A stretch of DNA of 64,000 nt from CAYJBH01 sp964368815 (GCA_964368815.1 CAYJDA010000003.1:62001-126000), one strand, 5' to 3'. Positions 27,692-36,620 are shown, numbered from the stretch's first letter. Notes: generated from the sequence alone by a model not told the origin. Made by a program: numbers and translations.

Positions 27692-28831
27692 TTATTTTTC
27701 CTTTATTTTCACCGACTTTACGATACAATCAATCAAAGCTTTAGCTGTTTCTACCTCTAGTACATCACCTTTTTTGGGAGTGTTAACAATTAGCTTTTTG
27801 TTTTCTGTGCGAATAATAGCATATCCTTTTTTCAAAACCCTTTTTGGTTCATATGCTGCAAGTATATCGCTACAAACTGCAACATTTCTACGCCCCTTTT
27901 CTAACCGCTGTAGTATTGCGTGATTATATTCTTCGGCTAATTTTACTATCATTTCCTTATTGCGAATAACCTCGGCAGCAATATTATTAACATTAATGTT
28001 TAACTTTGCTTTCTGATACCTATAAAGTAGCTGTGAGGGGTCGGGCAGTATAATTTCAGCAGCGGCAGTAGGTGTTGCTGCACGAACATCTGCAACAAGA
28101 TCGCTGATAACGGTATCAATTTCATGTCCTATAGCGCAAACAATTGGCTTATCTGCATTAAAAATAGCCTCGGCTACTTTCTCGCTGTTAAAAACAAATA
28201 GATCCTGAGCACTACCACCACCACGTGATACCAGTATTATGTCAATATCATCAACCTTATCAAGGGTTTGTATTGCTTTAGCAATGGGTAAAGCCGCCGC
28301 TGCTCCTTGAACAGGAACATCATATAATATAAATTTAAGATTAATTAAGCTACGCCTTTTTGCAACTGCTAAAATATCCTGTAAGGCCGCACCATCCTTA
28401 GATGTTACAAGTCCGATACAGGTGGGGTTTTGAGGCAACTGCTTCTTATGTTCTACAGAAAAGAAACCTCGCTTTTCTAACCGCAATTTCATTTGTAAAA
28501 AAGCAGCATTAAGCGCACCCTCTCCATCTAAAAACATATGGGAAACATATAACTGAAATGTTCCATCTTTTTGATAAATACTAGCCTTAGCTCTAACCAT
28601 AAGCTGCATTCCATTTTCCGGAACAAAGGCAAGTCGTCCGGCATCTCGGCTAAACATGACAGCCTTGACGGAGGAATCTTGATCCTTTAAGGTAAAATAA
28701 CAATGTCCGGACTTGCGATGAAGATGAAATGAATCTAACTCTGCAATAAGCGTTAGATCCGAAAGAATTTCATTATTATCCAGTAGGGATTTAATATAAT
28801 TATTTAATGCGGTAACACTAATCGGTTCCAT
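27692..28831 (-). CDS. xseA: Exodeoxyribonuclease VII large subunit
   Basis: Catalytic subunit of 379 aa. The OB-fold DNA-binding domain occupies about 1-100 (VTALNNYIKSLLD, SGHCYFTLKDQDSSVKAVMF), followed by the catalytic domain with GLVTSKDGAALQDIL, VSRGGGSAQDLFVFNSEKVAEAI and IGHEIDTVISDLVADVRAATPT. The C-terminal coiled coil and the usual PxxVLxRGYAI-like segment (EPKRVLKKGYAIIR) are present. It is about 20-60 residues shorter than many orthologues, mainly in the coiled coil. It overlaps nusB by 14 bp. Confidence 0.95.
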   Translation of the reverse strand: MEPISVTALNNYIKSLLDNNEILSDLTLIAELDSFHLHRKSGHCYFTLKDQDSSVKAVMFSRDAGRLAFVPENGMQLMVRAKASIYQKDGTFQLYVSHMFLDGEGALNAAFLQMKLRLEKRGFFSVEHKKQLPQNPTCIGLVTSKDGAALQDILAVAKRRSLINLKFILYDVPVQGAAAALPIAKAIQTLDKVDDIDIILVSRGGGSAQDLFVFNSEKVAEAIFNADKPIVCAIGHEIDTVISDLVADVRAATPTAAAEIILPDPSQLLYRYQKAKLNINVNNIAAEVIRNKEMIVKLAEEYNHAILQRLEKGRRNVAVCSDILAAYEPKRVLKKGYAIIRTENKKLIVNTPKKGDVLEVETAKALIDCIVKSVKIKEK

Positions 28832-29231
28832 CGGATATATCCCTGTCTTTTTCTATTGCCGATAAAACCCCATTTACAAATTGATAATCGCTTTCATCAC
28901 CGTACTGCTTTGCAATTTCAACTGCTTCATTTATAACAACACCGGATGGGTTATCACCGGCAAAAAACAGTTCAGAAATTGCTAATCTTAAAACAGCAAC
29001 AGAAACTTTTGATAATCTTTCAAATTTCCAGCCGCGGAGGTTTGTTTTAATTTTATCATCAATAAATTCTGCATTGTTATCATATGCATCGGTAATTGAA
29101 CGTGAAAAATCATCCGACTCTATATCCGAAACTTCAGCTAAACCCAAAGCTGCCTCTTTAGCCCTAATCGGACCAAAAGAGGCAGAAAATAATGCAATAA
29201 ATGCGTTTTCTCTTGCCTGTCTTCTATTCAT
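28818..29231 (-). CDS. nusB: Transcription antitermination factor NusB
   Basis: All-helical protein of 137 aa that binds boxA RNA with ribosomal protein S10 and helps rRNA transcription. MNRRQARENAFIALFSASFG matches the family's RR-x-ARE-xAxQxLF start, and the C-terminal half has LSKVSVAVLRLAISELFF and PSGVVINEAVEIAKQYGDE and FVNGVLSAI. It sits 33 bp after the Asp23-family gene, the usual Clostridial order, and overlaps xseA by 14 bp. Confidence 0.93.
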   Translation of the reverse strand: MNRRQARENAFIALFSASFGPIRAKEAALGLAEVSDIESDDFSRSITDAYDNNAEFIDDKIKTNLRGWKFERLSKVSVAVLRLAISELFFAGDNPSGVVINEAVEIAKQYGDESDYQFVNGVLSAIEKDRDISDGTD

Positions 29232-29264
29232 CCTATCATTTATAGGACGAGCTACTAACTCGTC

Positions 29265-29624
29265 CTACTCCATTTCCTTTTGTTCAGCGATGCCACTAAT
29301 GATGACATTCACTTTTGATACTGTAATTCCGGTCATGTTCTGTACGGCAGATTTAACATTTTCTTGAACTTCTTTTGCAACATTAGTTACCTTTGTTCCG
29401 AAGTCAAGAATAATACATACATCAATTTCCGCTATTCCACCTATCATATTTACAGATACCGGATTTGCAGAGGATACCTTATAAAATAAACCCTTTATTC
29501 CGAGATTACCGCGTGAAAGACCCTTAACATCCTTAATTTCCAAGGTTGCAATTTTAGCTATGTTAGATATTACCTCCATGGAAANNNNNNNNNNGCCGTT
29601 GTTTTCTCCTTTTACTACTTCCAT
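29265..29624 (-). CDS. Asp23/Gls24 family envelope stress protein, interrupted by assembly gap
   Basis: Protein of about 119 aa with the family pattern: SMEVISNIAKIATLEIKDVKG, then GGIAEIDVCIILDFGTKVTNVAKEVQENVKSAV and NVIISGI. Members are membrane-associated or cytosolic proteins whose role in envelope homeostasis is poorly defined; one almost always precedes nusB. The start was moved from an upstream ATG to the ATG at 29624, because the promoter -10 ends too near the first. The 10-N gap covers codons 11-14, where a GKVSxS-like segment is expected; the reading frame is kept across it, so the gap size is plausible. Confidence 0.85.
   Translation of the reverse strand: MEVVKGENNGXXXXSMEVISNIAKIATLEIKDVKGLSRGNLGIKGLFYKVSSANPVSVNMIGGIAEIDVCIILDFGTKVTNVAKEVQENVKSAVQNMTGITVSKVNVIISGIAEQKEME
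29585..29594. other. Assembly gap (10 N)
   Basis: Ten undetermined bases inside the N-terminal part of the Asp23-family gene. Both sides stay in the same frame if the gap is 10 bases or differs by a multiple of three. Confidence 0.99.
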
Positions 29625-29653
29625 ATTATAAGCCCCATACATTCTTGCTAATT

Positions 29654-29682
29654 ATTATAGCACAGTTTGGCAAAAAGAGCAA
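29654..29682 (-). promoter_or_regulatory. Sigma-A promoter of the asp23-nusB-xse-ispA-dxs run
   Basis: Minus strand TTGCTC (29682-29677), 17 bp, TATAAT (29659-29654) preceded by TGC, an extended -10. It touches the spoIIIAH stop codon and separates the sporulation operon from the housekeeping run. Confidence 0.75.
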
Positions 29683-30297
29683 CTATTTAACCTCTACAAT
29701 TTTTATATTTTTTGCCTCTACATCCGTCTTGCTCATTATAATATCGCGAAGTTGCATTACCTCAGACTGAGTTAAGCTATTGTTTTTTGTCATTACCGCC
29801 ATGTCTGCTTGATCACCATCAAGGTATATAATACACTCAATAAACCCTTTAGCTTTTGCTAAACTCTCAATTTCATCCTCAACTGTTATATTGTTTATGG
29901 TGTCGGAAAGAGTTTGTGTTAATGAACTTTTCTCTTCATCAGAGAGTTCAGTGTTTTTTAGAGAGTTTTGCATTTTTTCTAAGGCTTCATCCCTTGTTTT
30001 TTCTCTTGATAACCTTGCGTCCTCAAAATATTCAAGGCCCTCTGTTTTACTAAGGCTAACAAGCTGAGCATCCCCGTAGCTCTTTGTTAAGTCGGCTTCG
30101 ATCTGTGCATTAGCATTGGCGTTTTCAATTGGATAAACTGTTAACTCGGTTGCGATTGCCTCTTCTTCTGCCAATCTAAAATCAGATTCACTTGTAGCAT
30201 ATTGCCAGTTTAAAAATACTGCAACCGCTAAAGCCAAGAGTAAAGACAGGAAGGTTACCTGCTGTTTAATTTTGAAATGTTTAAATTTCTTTATCAT
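29683..30297 (-). CDS. spoIIIAH: Stage III sporulation protein AH
   Basis: Mother-cell membrane protein of 204 aa that pairs with forespore SpoIIQ to form the engulfment channel. One N-terminal membrane helix follows the basic MIKKFKHFKIKQQ segment (residues about 13-32). The C-terminal half, a YscJ/FliF-like ring-building domain, contains the conserved ESLAKAKGFIECIIYLDGDQADMAV and ends with a beta strand IKIVEVK. The start is the ATG 5 bp after AGGTGG, three codons inside the longest frame. It is the last gene of the spoIIIA operon. Confidence 0.9.
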   Translation of the reverse strand: MIKKFKHFKIKQQVTFLSLLLALAVAVFLNWQYATSESDFRLAEEEAIATELTVYPIENANANAQIEADLTKSYGDAQLVSLSKTEGLEYFEDARLSREKTRDEALEKMQNSLKNTELSDEEKSSLTQTLSDTINNITVEDEIESLAKAKGFIECIIYLDGDQADMAVMTKNNSLTQSEVMQLRDIIMSKTDVEAKNIKIVEVK

Positions 30298-30394
30298 AGT
30301 TACCACCTTTTCTGCCTTTCGGCCTGTTATGAAAATATCTTTGTTTCAGTATATGAATAAAAATCATTTTATATTACTTAATACTAAATTTACA

Positions 30395-30973
30395 TTATGA
30401 ATAATTATTTATTTTTCCTACAAAAATTCTATTGCTCGGCACACCCATCACAACCTTAACAAGCTCGGTTATATCAGAAATAATAGTGGTGTTATTCCCA
30501 CCTTCACATAAAACTGCAACACCCAATACATTTGGTTCATATTCATTTTCTACCAATGCAGTTTTGTTACCATTGTTATCTTCAACAATTATATATTCTG
30601 TAGAGTAGCCGGTTTTAATACTTGTATCTCCGGACTCATTATTTATCTGTTCGTCTCCGGTTTGTGTTTTAGCATATACCGTTTCACCCGATGATTCTAA
30701 GGTTATCATAACTTCAACTTTGCCGGCTCCTTCAATTTGTGAAATTAAATCGGTTAGCCTATTCTCATATTCTAAAATTACCTGTGCGTTACTATTAATT
30801 TCCGTATCAGTTATTTCATCATTATCAAATGTAAAATCATTACCGGTAAACAATAAAATAATTAGTCCTGCTAATAAAAGTGCTATTAAGTGTATATTTT
30901 TTTTAATATCAAATTTTTTTACCTTGTTTAATATTTTTTCATCCTCGCTAATATTAATAATATTTTTATTCAT
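30395..30973 (-). CDS. spoIIIAG: Stage III sporulation protein AG
   Basis: Membrane protein of 192 aa forming a large ring in the outer forespore membrane channel. One membrane helix lies at about residues 22-40 (IHLIALLLAGLIILLF). The periplasmic part has LISQIEGAGKVEVMITLESSGETVYA and VAVLCEGGNN and ITELVKVVMGVPSNRIFV, which is the conserved SpoIIIAG block. The start was moved to the ATG at 30973, 6 bp after GGAGG; the upstream extension belongs to the spoIIIAF frame overlap (8 bp). Confidence 0.92.
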   Translation of the reverse strand: MNKNIINISEDEKILNKVKKFDIKKNIHLIALLLAGLIILLFTGNDFTFDNDEITDTEINSNAQVILEYENRLTDLISQIEGAGKVEVMITLESSGETVYAKTQTGDEQINNESGDTSIKTGYSTEYIIVEDNNGNKTALVENEYEPNVLGVAVLCEGGNNTTIISDITELVKVVMGVPSNRIFVGKINNYS

Positions 30974-31415
30974 AAATAACCTCCGTATCAACTCCAACAA
31001 CTGCTTTAACTGCTTCATCAGCAATCACCTTGTCCTCATCATTTATTCCGGAAATTGTAACATTTGAAATGTTAATCCCCGTTTCATCATCAAGAAACTC
31101 TATATCAACAGAATCAAAATTAATATTTTGTGCATCAAATAAAACAATAATTCTATCCTCCAGCAAGATTTCTGCTTGTTTTAATATTTCTGTGCCGCCT
31201 TGCTCAGTCATCGCTACACCGGAATCAAAGGAGTTAATTAATTGCGCAGTGTCAATTTCTTTAACCGAGTTAACTAAATTAAAGATAATAAATAGCAAAA
31301 CTACCCATTTAATTACTATTGATACTCCTCCTTCAGGAAGAATTGATTCTACTACACAGATAATTATTAAAAGACTACATAAAACAACAGCGAGCTCTCT
31401 AATTGCATCAATCAC
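30966..31415 (-). CDS. spoIIIAF: Stage III sporulation protein AF
   Basis: Small membrane protein of 149 aa in the SpoIIIA-SpoIIQ complex. Two N-terminal membrane helices (about 8-24 and 32-50) precede a soluble C-terminal domain ending AVKAVVGVDTEVIYE. The start is a GTG at 31415 overlapping the spoIIIAE stop (GTGTGA) with GGGAGG 6 bp upstream; the longest frame would add 18 residues from inside spoIIIAE. Sequence conservation in this family is low, so the call rests mainly on topology and position. Confidence 0.88.
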   Translation of the reverse strand: MIDAIRELAVVLCSLLIIICVVESILPEGGVSIVIKWVVLLFIIFNLVNSVKEIDTAQLINSFDSGVAMTEQGGTEILKQAEILLEDRIIVLFDAQNINFDSVDIEFLDDETGINISNVTISGINDEDKVIADEAVKAVVGVDTEVIYE

Positions 31416-32482
31416 ACAACCCCTCCCGAAAGCATAAAAGTTAATAACGAAATTGTTATCATTAAGCAAAACAATACAATACAGGAAAAAAATATTTCCA
31501 TTGCATACACCCCCGATTTTGTTAGCTTATTTACCTTTGCACAGCCGGAAACCTCTGCCATAACCGATGTTAATTCGAATAAAATTATATAAATAATGCA
31601 GTCGATAAAAAGAGGTATAAACATTATAATTACTGCAATAATGGCAGCTACACCGGCAGTTGTTTTAATTGCTGATACTCCTCCGAGAACCATTGTTATT
31701 GCGTCCTGTACTACCGGCCCGATTATTGGAACTCCTGAACCTACAATAAATTTCCCCGTTCTTACTGCAACACCGTCAGTTGCAGCTGAAATTAAGCTTT
31801 GCATTCCGAGAACAGCCGTAAATATTGTTGAAACTGCTATTAAAATGTATCGTGCAAAACGTCTTAACATATCTGCTACACCGGAAAATTCTATTGTGTT
31901 CACACATAATGAGCAGCTACGTATTGCAAGGTATATCGAAGCTATCGGCAAAACTATTTCTGTTAGTATTTCACTTAGTATAAATATTGATGCAGAAAAG
32001 AATCCTGATGCTACCGCTGCTGTGCCAGGTTGACCGGATGTTGCTAAAAGAGTAACAAATACCATTAGAAAGCTATTTAAAAAATTTTTGCAATCTATTA
32101 TTGCATCAGAAAGACTTCCCTGTACCGACAAGACCGGTGCTAGCAACAACAAAAAAAACACTATATTAATTATTGTATCTAAACTTGAACTAATCGCATT
32201 ATTATTTAGTGTAATATTACGTGCTACAGATGAAAAAATCATCACAACTGTAATAGTTAAAAAAAACTTTAACGGAAATTGCAATCTTTCGGTAAAGCTA
32301 TCAATTATAAGATTTAAATAATCATCAGCTCCAAGAGAAAGAAATTCGTCAATTTTAAATCCAAACTCCTGTTCAATTTCATTAACCGTATCATTACCGA
32401 CCTGCTCTAAAGATTCAGAATCTGCATAACAGTTAATTGAAAATAAAATAAACATTAAAAACAGTATTATTATTCTTTTCAT
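31412..32482 (-). CDS. spoIIIAE: Stage III sporulation protein AE
   Basis: Polytopic membrane protein of 356 aa, the largest SpoIIIA membrane component, with an N-terminal signal-like segment (MKRIIILFLMFILFSINCYA) and about seven further hydrophobic helices. Family signatures visible are FPLKFFLTITVVMIFSS, AASGFFSAS-like VASGFFSASIFILSEIL and GKFIVGSGVPIIGPVVQD with GLGFS-type ring-forming segments. It starts at an ATG 3 bp after the spoIIIAD stop and overlaps spoIIIAF by 4 bp. Confidence 0.92.
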   Translation of the reverse strand: MKRIIILFLMFILFSINCYADSESLEQVGNDTVNEIEQEFGFKIDEFLSLGADDYLNLIIDSFTERLQFPLKFFLTITVVMIFSSVARNITLNNNAISSSLDTIINIVFFLLLLAPVLSVQGSLSDAIIDCKNFLNSFLMVFVTLLATSGQPGTAAVASGFFSASIFILSEILTEIVLPIASIYLAIRSCSLCVNTIEFSGVADMLRRFARYILIAVSTIFTAVLGMQSLISAATDGVAVRTGKFIVGSGVPIIGPVVQDAITMVLGGVSAIKTTAGVAAIIAVIIMFIPLFIDCIIYIILFELTSVMAEVSGCAKVNKLTKSGVYAMEIFFSCIVLFCLMITISLLTFMLSGGVV

Positions 32483-32485
32483 TTA

Positions 32486-32869
32486 CTACCCCAAAATAGT
32501 CATAATTTGTTCGAGCAGTTCACCTAAAAGTGGCAATGCCGAAGTAATTATTGCTACCTTTCCGGATAGTTGAACTATTCCGGACATTGAACGTTGACCT
32601 GCATCTATGCATAGTTCTGATGTTAACTGTGTAAGCACCGAAATTCCAACAGCTTTGATAATAACATCAAAATATCCATGCGAAACCAGATTGGATACAC
32701 TCTGCAACGAATCTATCAACCCAATAAGTGTAGGAAGTAGTAATAATAATATTATCACTACAGCTGCTATCGATAGCATAAATGCTATTCCGCTGTTGTA
32801 TCCTCTGAGAATAATTATTAAAATAGATGAGAGAATTACAAATATAACAATTGAAAATATACTTTCCAT
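32486..32869 (-). CDS. spoIIIAD: Stage III sporulation protein AD
   Basis: Membrane protein of 127 aa with three or four helices. Conserved elements include LRGYNSGIAFMLSIAAVVIILL, VIIKAVGISVLTQLTSELCIDAGQ and GKVAIITSALPLL, characteristic of SpoIIIAD. The ATG has no clear Shine-Dalgarno site and lies 2 bp after the spoIIIAC stop, so it is probably translated by coupling. Confidence 0.93.
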   Translation of the reverse strand: MESIFSIVIFVILSSILIIILRGYNSGIAFMLSIAAVVIILLLLLPTLIGLIDSLQSVSNLVSHGYFDVIIKAVGISVLTQLTSELCIDAGQRSMSGIVQLSGKVAIITSALPLLGELLEQIMTILG

Positions 32870-32871
32870 GG

Positions 32872-33066
32872 CTATAAATCAAAAAGTGTTCTAATTACAT
32901 CGAACAATTCTGATACCTCGGTAAGAATCATCATTAATACTACTATTAAACCCGCTAATGTTGTCATTGTTGCTTGTTCTTCTCTTCCGCTGCGTATTAA
33001 AAGTTGATTTAAGACCGAAACAACAATACCTATTGCTGCAATCTGAAAAACTAAATTAATATCCAT
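32872..33066 (-). CDS. spoIIIAC: Stage III sporulation protein AC
   Basis: A 64-residue protein with two membrane helices: MDINLVFQIAAIGIVVSVLN and TMTTLAGLIVVLMMI, joined by the conserved LLIRSGREEQA loop. The start is the ATG 5 bp after AGAGG, two codons inside a GTG-started frame whose GTG is part of the ribosome site. It is the typical very short third gene of the operon. Confidence 0.93.
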   Translation of the reverse strand: MDINLVFQIAAIGIVVSVLNQLLIRSGREEQATMTTLAGLIVVLMMILTEVSELFDVIRTLFDL

Positions 33067-33077
33067 TTTCACCTCTA

Positions 33078-33587
33078 TTATATTAAAATCACCGATAAAA
33101 CTATCGAAGCATACAACGAAATAGCATAATATAGTCGTTGATTTTCCTTGTAAAACACATTAGCGTTTTCCATTTCGGATCTAAAAAAATTTATATAATA
33201 ATCCAACCTACCACATTCTTCTTCTAAGCTTCCGATACCAATTTCAAGCAATGAATCGTAAAGCTTATCTTTTTGTACCTTACTTAATAATATATTAATA
33301 AAGGTAGCATTGTTAAGTCTTGCTGTGAGTTGCTCTTTAAATCGTGTACCTTCCAGTTTACTCAAGGTAACATCAAAATATCTCCGTCGAATCATTTCAG
33401 CTTCATTAAAAGCTGTTAAAAGGTCACTGTGTCGAAAAAGAAAACTGTTTTTTACACTTGATAAAACTGAAATTATTTCAGATAATATTTCCACTCTATT
33501 TTTTAATCTTTCAACTGACTTGCGACCCACTAATATTCCAAAAATAATTATAATAGCAACACCGATTAATTTAATTATCCACTCCAT
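33078..33587 (-). CDS. spoIIIAB: Stage III sporulation protein AB
   Basis: Protein of 169 aa with a membrane helix at each end, homologous in layout to the archaeal/type II secretion membrane platform. The N-terminal helix (about 3-21) runs into GRKSVERLKNRVEILSEIISVLSS, and the central part is helical with GIGSLEEECGRLDYYINFFRSE. The C-terminal helix is ISLYASIVLSVILI. AGGAGG precedes the ATG. It overlaps spoIIIAA by 17 bp. Confidence 0.9.
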   Translation of the reverse strand: MEWIIKLIGVAIIIIFGILVGRKSVERLKNRVEILSEIISVLSSVKNSFLFRHSDLLTAFNEAEMIRRRYFDVTLSKLEGTRFKEQLTARLNNATFINILLSKVQKDKLYDSLLEIGIGSLEEECGRLDYYINFFRSEMENANVFYKENQRLYYAISLYASIVLSVILI

Positions 33588-34476
33588 TTAACACCTCCTT
33601 AATTATTCCGGGTGTTTTTGAACCCTGTAAAATTGCAATATCGCTAAAGGCTTCCATTTCAAAAAGCCTTGAAAGTCCGGGACGTTTTCTCGCTCCTATT
33701 AGGTTGCTTGCGTGAGCTGTTACAACTAAATTTACACCGCTGTTTATTGCTGCTTCAACTGCAGTAGCATCAGCTATACTTCCAATTTCGTCACATATAA
33801 TAACATCCGGGGCAAGACTTTTAACAGCATTAATTATTCCTTCGGCTCTTGGAAAAGCTGAAAGAATATCACAGCCGCTATGAAAATCGCCTACATTAGG
33901 TGCAATTTCACACCTGGTATCAATAACAGTAACCTGCCTCCCATCACAAGACAGCTGTGATGCAATACTTTTCAACAAGGTTGTTTTTCCTGTTCTAGGT
34001 GCACCGATAATTAATAACGAAAACATTTCATTATTAATTATTTTTCTCAATGATTCAATGTCGGGAAGTTTAGTGTTTTTTGCAATTCTTATATTTAGTG
34101 AAGATATATTTTTTATACCAACAATTTTATCATTCTCTATTATTGCAGTTCCGGCAACACCTACCCTGTTTCCTCCGGGCATAGTAATATAACCGTTGGC
34201 AAGCTCAGTTTGTTTTGAGTGTAGCGCCCTACCGGTTATCGACAATATAGTTTCACGCATAAGTGCATCGTCAATTATTAAGGCATTATTTATGCATTGT
34301 GTTATGGTTCCTTCAAGGGTTATATATGACATATCCAATACGGTAACAACCATTATAGGTTTATTTAAACGTAACCGTAACTCAACCACACTGTTTTTCA
34401 GTGGTTGAGGCATTTTTGAAAGGCAACTACTTAATATCGTAGGTAAATATCGTAATACTCTATCAAATTCCAACAT
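33571..34476 (-). CDS. spoIIIAA: Stage III sporulation protein AA (secretion-type ATPase)
   Basis: Cytoplasmic ATPase of the mother-cell side of the feeding-tube channel, 301 aa. Residues about 100-125 have TMPGGNRVGVAGTAI, Walker A is GAPRTGKTTLLKSIA, Walker B-like is PDVIICDEIGSIADATAVEAA, followed by GVNLVVTAHASN. The start was set at MLEFDRVLRYLP, behind AGGA at 8 bp; a frame-extending ATG six codons upstream has no ribosome site. It is the first gene of the operon. A sigma-E promoter is expected in 34477-34608, but I could not define one with confidence. Confidence 0.95.
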   Translation of the reverse strand: MLEFDRVLRYLPTILSSCLSKMPQPLKNSVVELRLRLNKPIMVVTVLDMSYITLEGTITQCINNALIIDDALMRETILSITGRALHSKQTELANGYITMPGGNRVGVAGTAIIENDKIVGIKNISSLNIRIAKNTKLPDIESLRKIINNEMFSLLIIGAPRTGKTTLLKSIASQLSCDGRQVTVIDTRCEIAPNVGDFHSGCDILSAFPRAEGIINAVKSLAPDVIICDEIGSIADATAVEAAINSGVNLVVTAHASNLIGARKRPGLSRLFEMEAFSDIAILQGSKTPGIIKEVLNGVDN

Positions 34477-34608
34477 ATTATTTTTCCTAATCATTTCATT
34501 CTAAAATAATATATTCCATATCATCAATAATTTAGAACTATACGATGAAAATAGAACTAAAAAATAATGACAGGAGAATAACGAAATTTTTACAAAATTA
34601 TTTTCACC

Positions 34609-34637
34609 TTGAATTTTGCAAAGGCTTATGATATAAT
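34609..34637 (+). promoter_or_regulatory. Sigma-A promoter of the SGNH hydrolase gene
   Basis: TTGAAT (34609-34614), 17 bp, TATAAT (34632-34637) preceded by TGA, an extended -10. The -35 TTG coincides with the first codon of the longest frame, so that frame cannot be fully translated from this promoter and a downstream GTG is the start. Confidence 0.8.
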
Positions 34638-34668
34638 GAACCCGTTATATTTTCATGGAGAAACAATT

Positions 34669-36561
34669 GTGAGGAGAAAAAATAAAACAAATGTTTTTGA
34701 TTCTATAAAGGAATTTTTTATTAATCTTAAAAACGAATTTATTGCATTAAGCACAGCCCAAAAAGTTGCAATTTCGGCAGTAGCCGGAGTTTTATTTGTA
34801 ACAATATTGGGAGGGATAATAATAATTGTTGTATTTTCAGGAGATGCAAACGGAGATGATGAAGTAGCTTCTACATCAATCTCAGGTTCAAGCATTCAGG
34901 ATACATACGACCCTACAGAATTTGCTCTGCAGGAAGATAGTCCTGCTATACTGCCCGAATCAGAGGATGCCGGAGAAGATTATTTATTAAACAGTATGTT
35001 TTTAGGTGATTCAAACACGGTAGGTTTTGCATCAAGTGGTTTGCTGCCTCTTGAAAATGTAATAGGGGTCGAGAGTATCGGAATTCAGTCTGTTGCAACC
35101 GGAAAATATGTTTATTACGCTAATAATGATTCCGCACAAACTATTCCTTATGCTGTTGCAGCGCAACAACCTCAAATGGTTTATATGATGTACGGCACAA
35201 ATAACCTTGTTGGTGTATCGCCCGACCAGTTTGTTTCAAACTATGTAAAAGCTGTTAATGCAATACTTGAGCAGTGGGAATATGGAGAGATAATTGTTGT
35301 TACCATACCTCCGATTGCACAGGTAACCGAAAATGCAAGCCTAAGTCAGACTACAATCGACCAGTTTAACATTGCATTATTAGAAATGGCTGAAGAAAAT
35401 GGTTGGAAAGTATTAAACACTGCCTCATTATTAAAGGATACCAATGGGTATATTAAATCGCAATATATATCTGCCGATGGTATACATCTAACTTCAGCTG
35501 CACATGAAGCTATACTCAATTATGCATCAACACATGCATATGAGACCGAAGATAGAAGACCTCAACCGTTAGCAGAACAACCTGTTCGTGTAAACCCACC
35601 GGAAGAAGATGATGACAACACGTCGGAATCTTCCTCCTCAAGCGACAGTAGTAGCCAAGCTTATGGGGTTGCTTCAGCCGGAGAAATTGAAAGGCTTAAG
35701 CTTGCTGTAACTACCGGTAAAAATTTATTAGCCGAAGTTGTTGTTAGTGCCACCGGTGACGGCAGTGACCTTTCTGAGGGAGATGCAGCTAAGGAATGGG
35801 TTACCACCGATGTATATAATACTCTTTCGACAGCAGTTACAACGGGTGAAGGGCTAATAGCGCTAACCGAGCCTTCAGCCGCCGAGGTAATCACTTCTGA
35901 GGCAACTATTAATAGTGCCATAACTAATTTAAAAAATAATATTAAAACAGGAGTGGATAAAACACCTGCTCAAATAGCTCGTGAAGAATTAGTACCTTCT
36001 ATCACTTCTGCAAAAACAACACTTGCTTCTGCAGTTGCAAATGATAACCCTGCAAATGTTCCTGCCGGATCCAAGGTGGTACCGGTATCGATTTACAACG
36101 CTTTAAATAGTGCTATTGCATCGGCTGAAGCATACAACAATAATGCACTTGCAACCGAAGAAAATCTTGTTGATGCTAAGGAGGTGTTAGATGCTGCGGT
36201 AATAACCTTCAATAATTCAATAGAGAATGGTACCGGTCCAACCCAAGCAGAAAAAGATTTAGCAGAAGCAAAAGCTATTCTACAGGTATTAATTAATGAC
36301 GCAAACCTTGTTGATGATAACATAACAAAAGCAGAGACTGCACCGGATACAGTTGGAACAATTTGGACAACCCCTAGTGCATTCTCAGCACTTGAAACAG
36401 CTATTAGCAAAGCAAATACCGTTATGACATCAGCCACCTCTGCAAATGAAGTTAATCAAGAAATAGCTTCTCTTACTAATTCCATTAACTCCTTTAAATC
36501 TTCGCTTTTAACAGTTGAAGAACCGGATGATTCTTCTATTAGCCAGGATGATTCTGTATAG
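34669..36561 (+). CDS. Membrane-anchored SGNH/GDSL hydrolase with C-terminal helical repeats
   Basis: Protein of 630 aa from a GTG behind GGAG. A short cytoplasmic part and one membrane helix (about 34-56) put the rest outside. An acidic linker leads to an SGNH esterase domain (about 105-290): FLGDSNTVGF with nucleophile Ser115, YMMYGTNNL with the oxyanion Asn, and ADGIHLTSAAHE with Asp270/His273. A Ser-rich linker follows, then three repeats of about 85 residues of three-helix type, each with a Tyr/Phe-x-x-Leu-x-x-Ala-Ile pattern (YNALNSAIASA, FSALETAISKA). These resemble cell-wall FIVAR-type modules. It probably de-acylates a wall or surface glycan. Confidence 0.8.
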   Translation: MRRKNKTNVFDSIKEFFINLKNEFIALSTAQKVAISAVAGVLFVTILGGIIIIVVFSGDANGDDEVASTSISGSSIQDTYDPTEFALQEDSPAILPESEDAGEDYLLNSMFLGDSNTVGFASSGLLPLENVIGVESIGIQSVATGKYVYYANNDSAQTIPYAVAAQQPQMVYMMYGTNNLVGVSPDQFVSNYVKAVNAILEQWEYGEIIVVTIPPIAQVTENASLSQTTIDQFNIALLEMAEENGWKVLNTASLLKDTNGYIKSQYISADGIHLTSAAHEAILNYASTHAYETEDRRPQPLAEQPVRVNPPEEDDDNTSESSSSSDSSSQAYGVASAGEIERLKLAVTTGKNLLAEVVVSATGDGSDLSEGDAAKEWVTTDVYNTLSTAVTTGEGLIALTEPSAAEVITSEATINSAITNLKNNIKTGVDKTPAQIAREELVPSITSAKTTLASAVANDNPANVPAGSKVVPVSIYNALNSAIASAEAYNNNALATEENLVDAKEVLDAAVITFNNSIENGTGPTQAEKDLAEAKAILQVLINDANLVDDNITKAETAPDTVGTIWTTPSAFSALETAISKANTVMTSATSANEVNQEIASLTNSINSFKSSLLTVEEPDDSSISQDDSV

Positions 36562-36620
36562 AAGAAATCCTCATAACCTATATACAAATAATATTTTTAT
36601 TAACATATTCAATAGCTTAA

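Noticed and set aside
34477..34608. Sigma-E promoter for spoIIIA
   Set aside because: A GTCATTATT-like -35 is present, but no convincing CATACAAT-type -10 at proper spacing was found, so it is not listed.
34609..34668. First 20 codons of the longest SGNH hydrolase frame
   Set aside because: They coincide with a TTGAAT-17-TATAAT promoter, so a transcript from it cannot encode them; the GTG at 34669 has a ribosome site.
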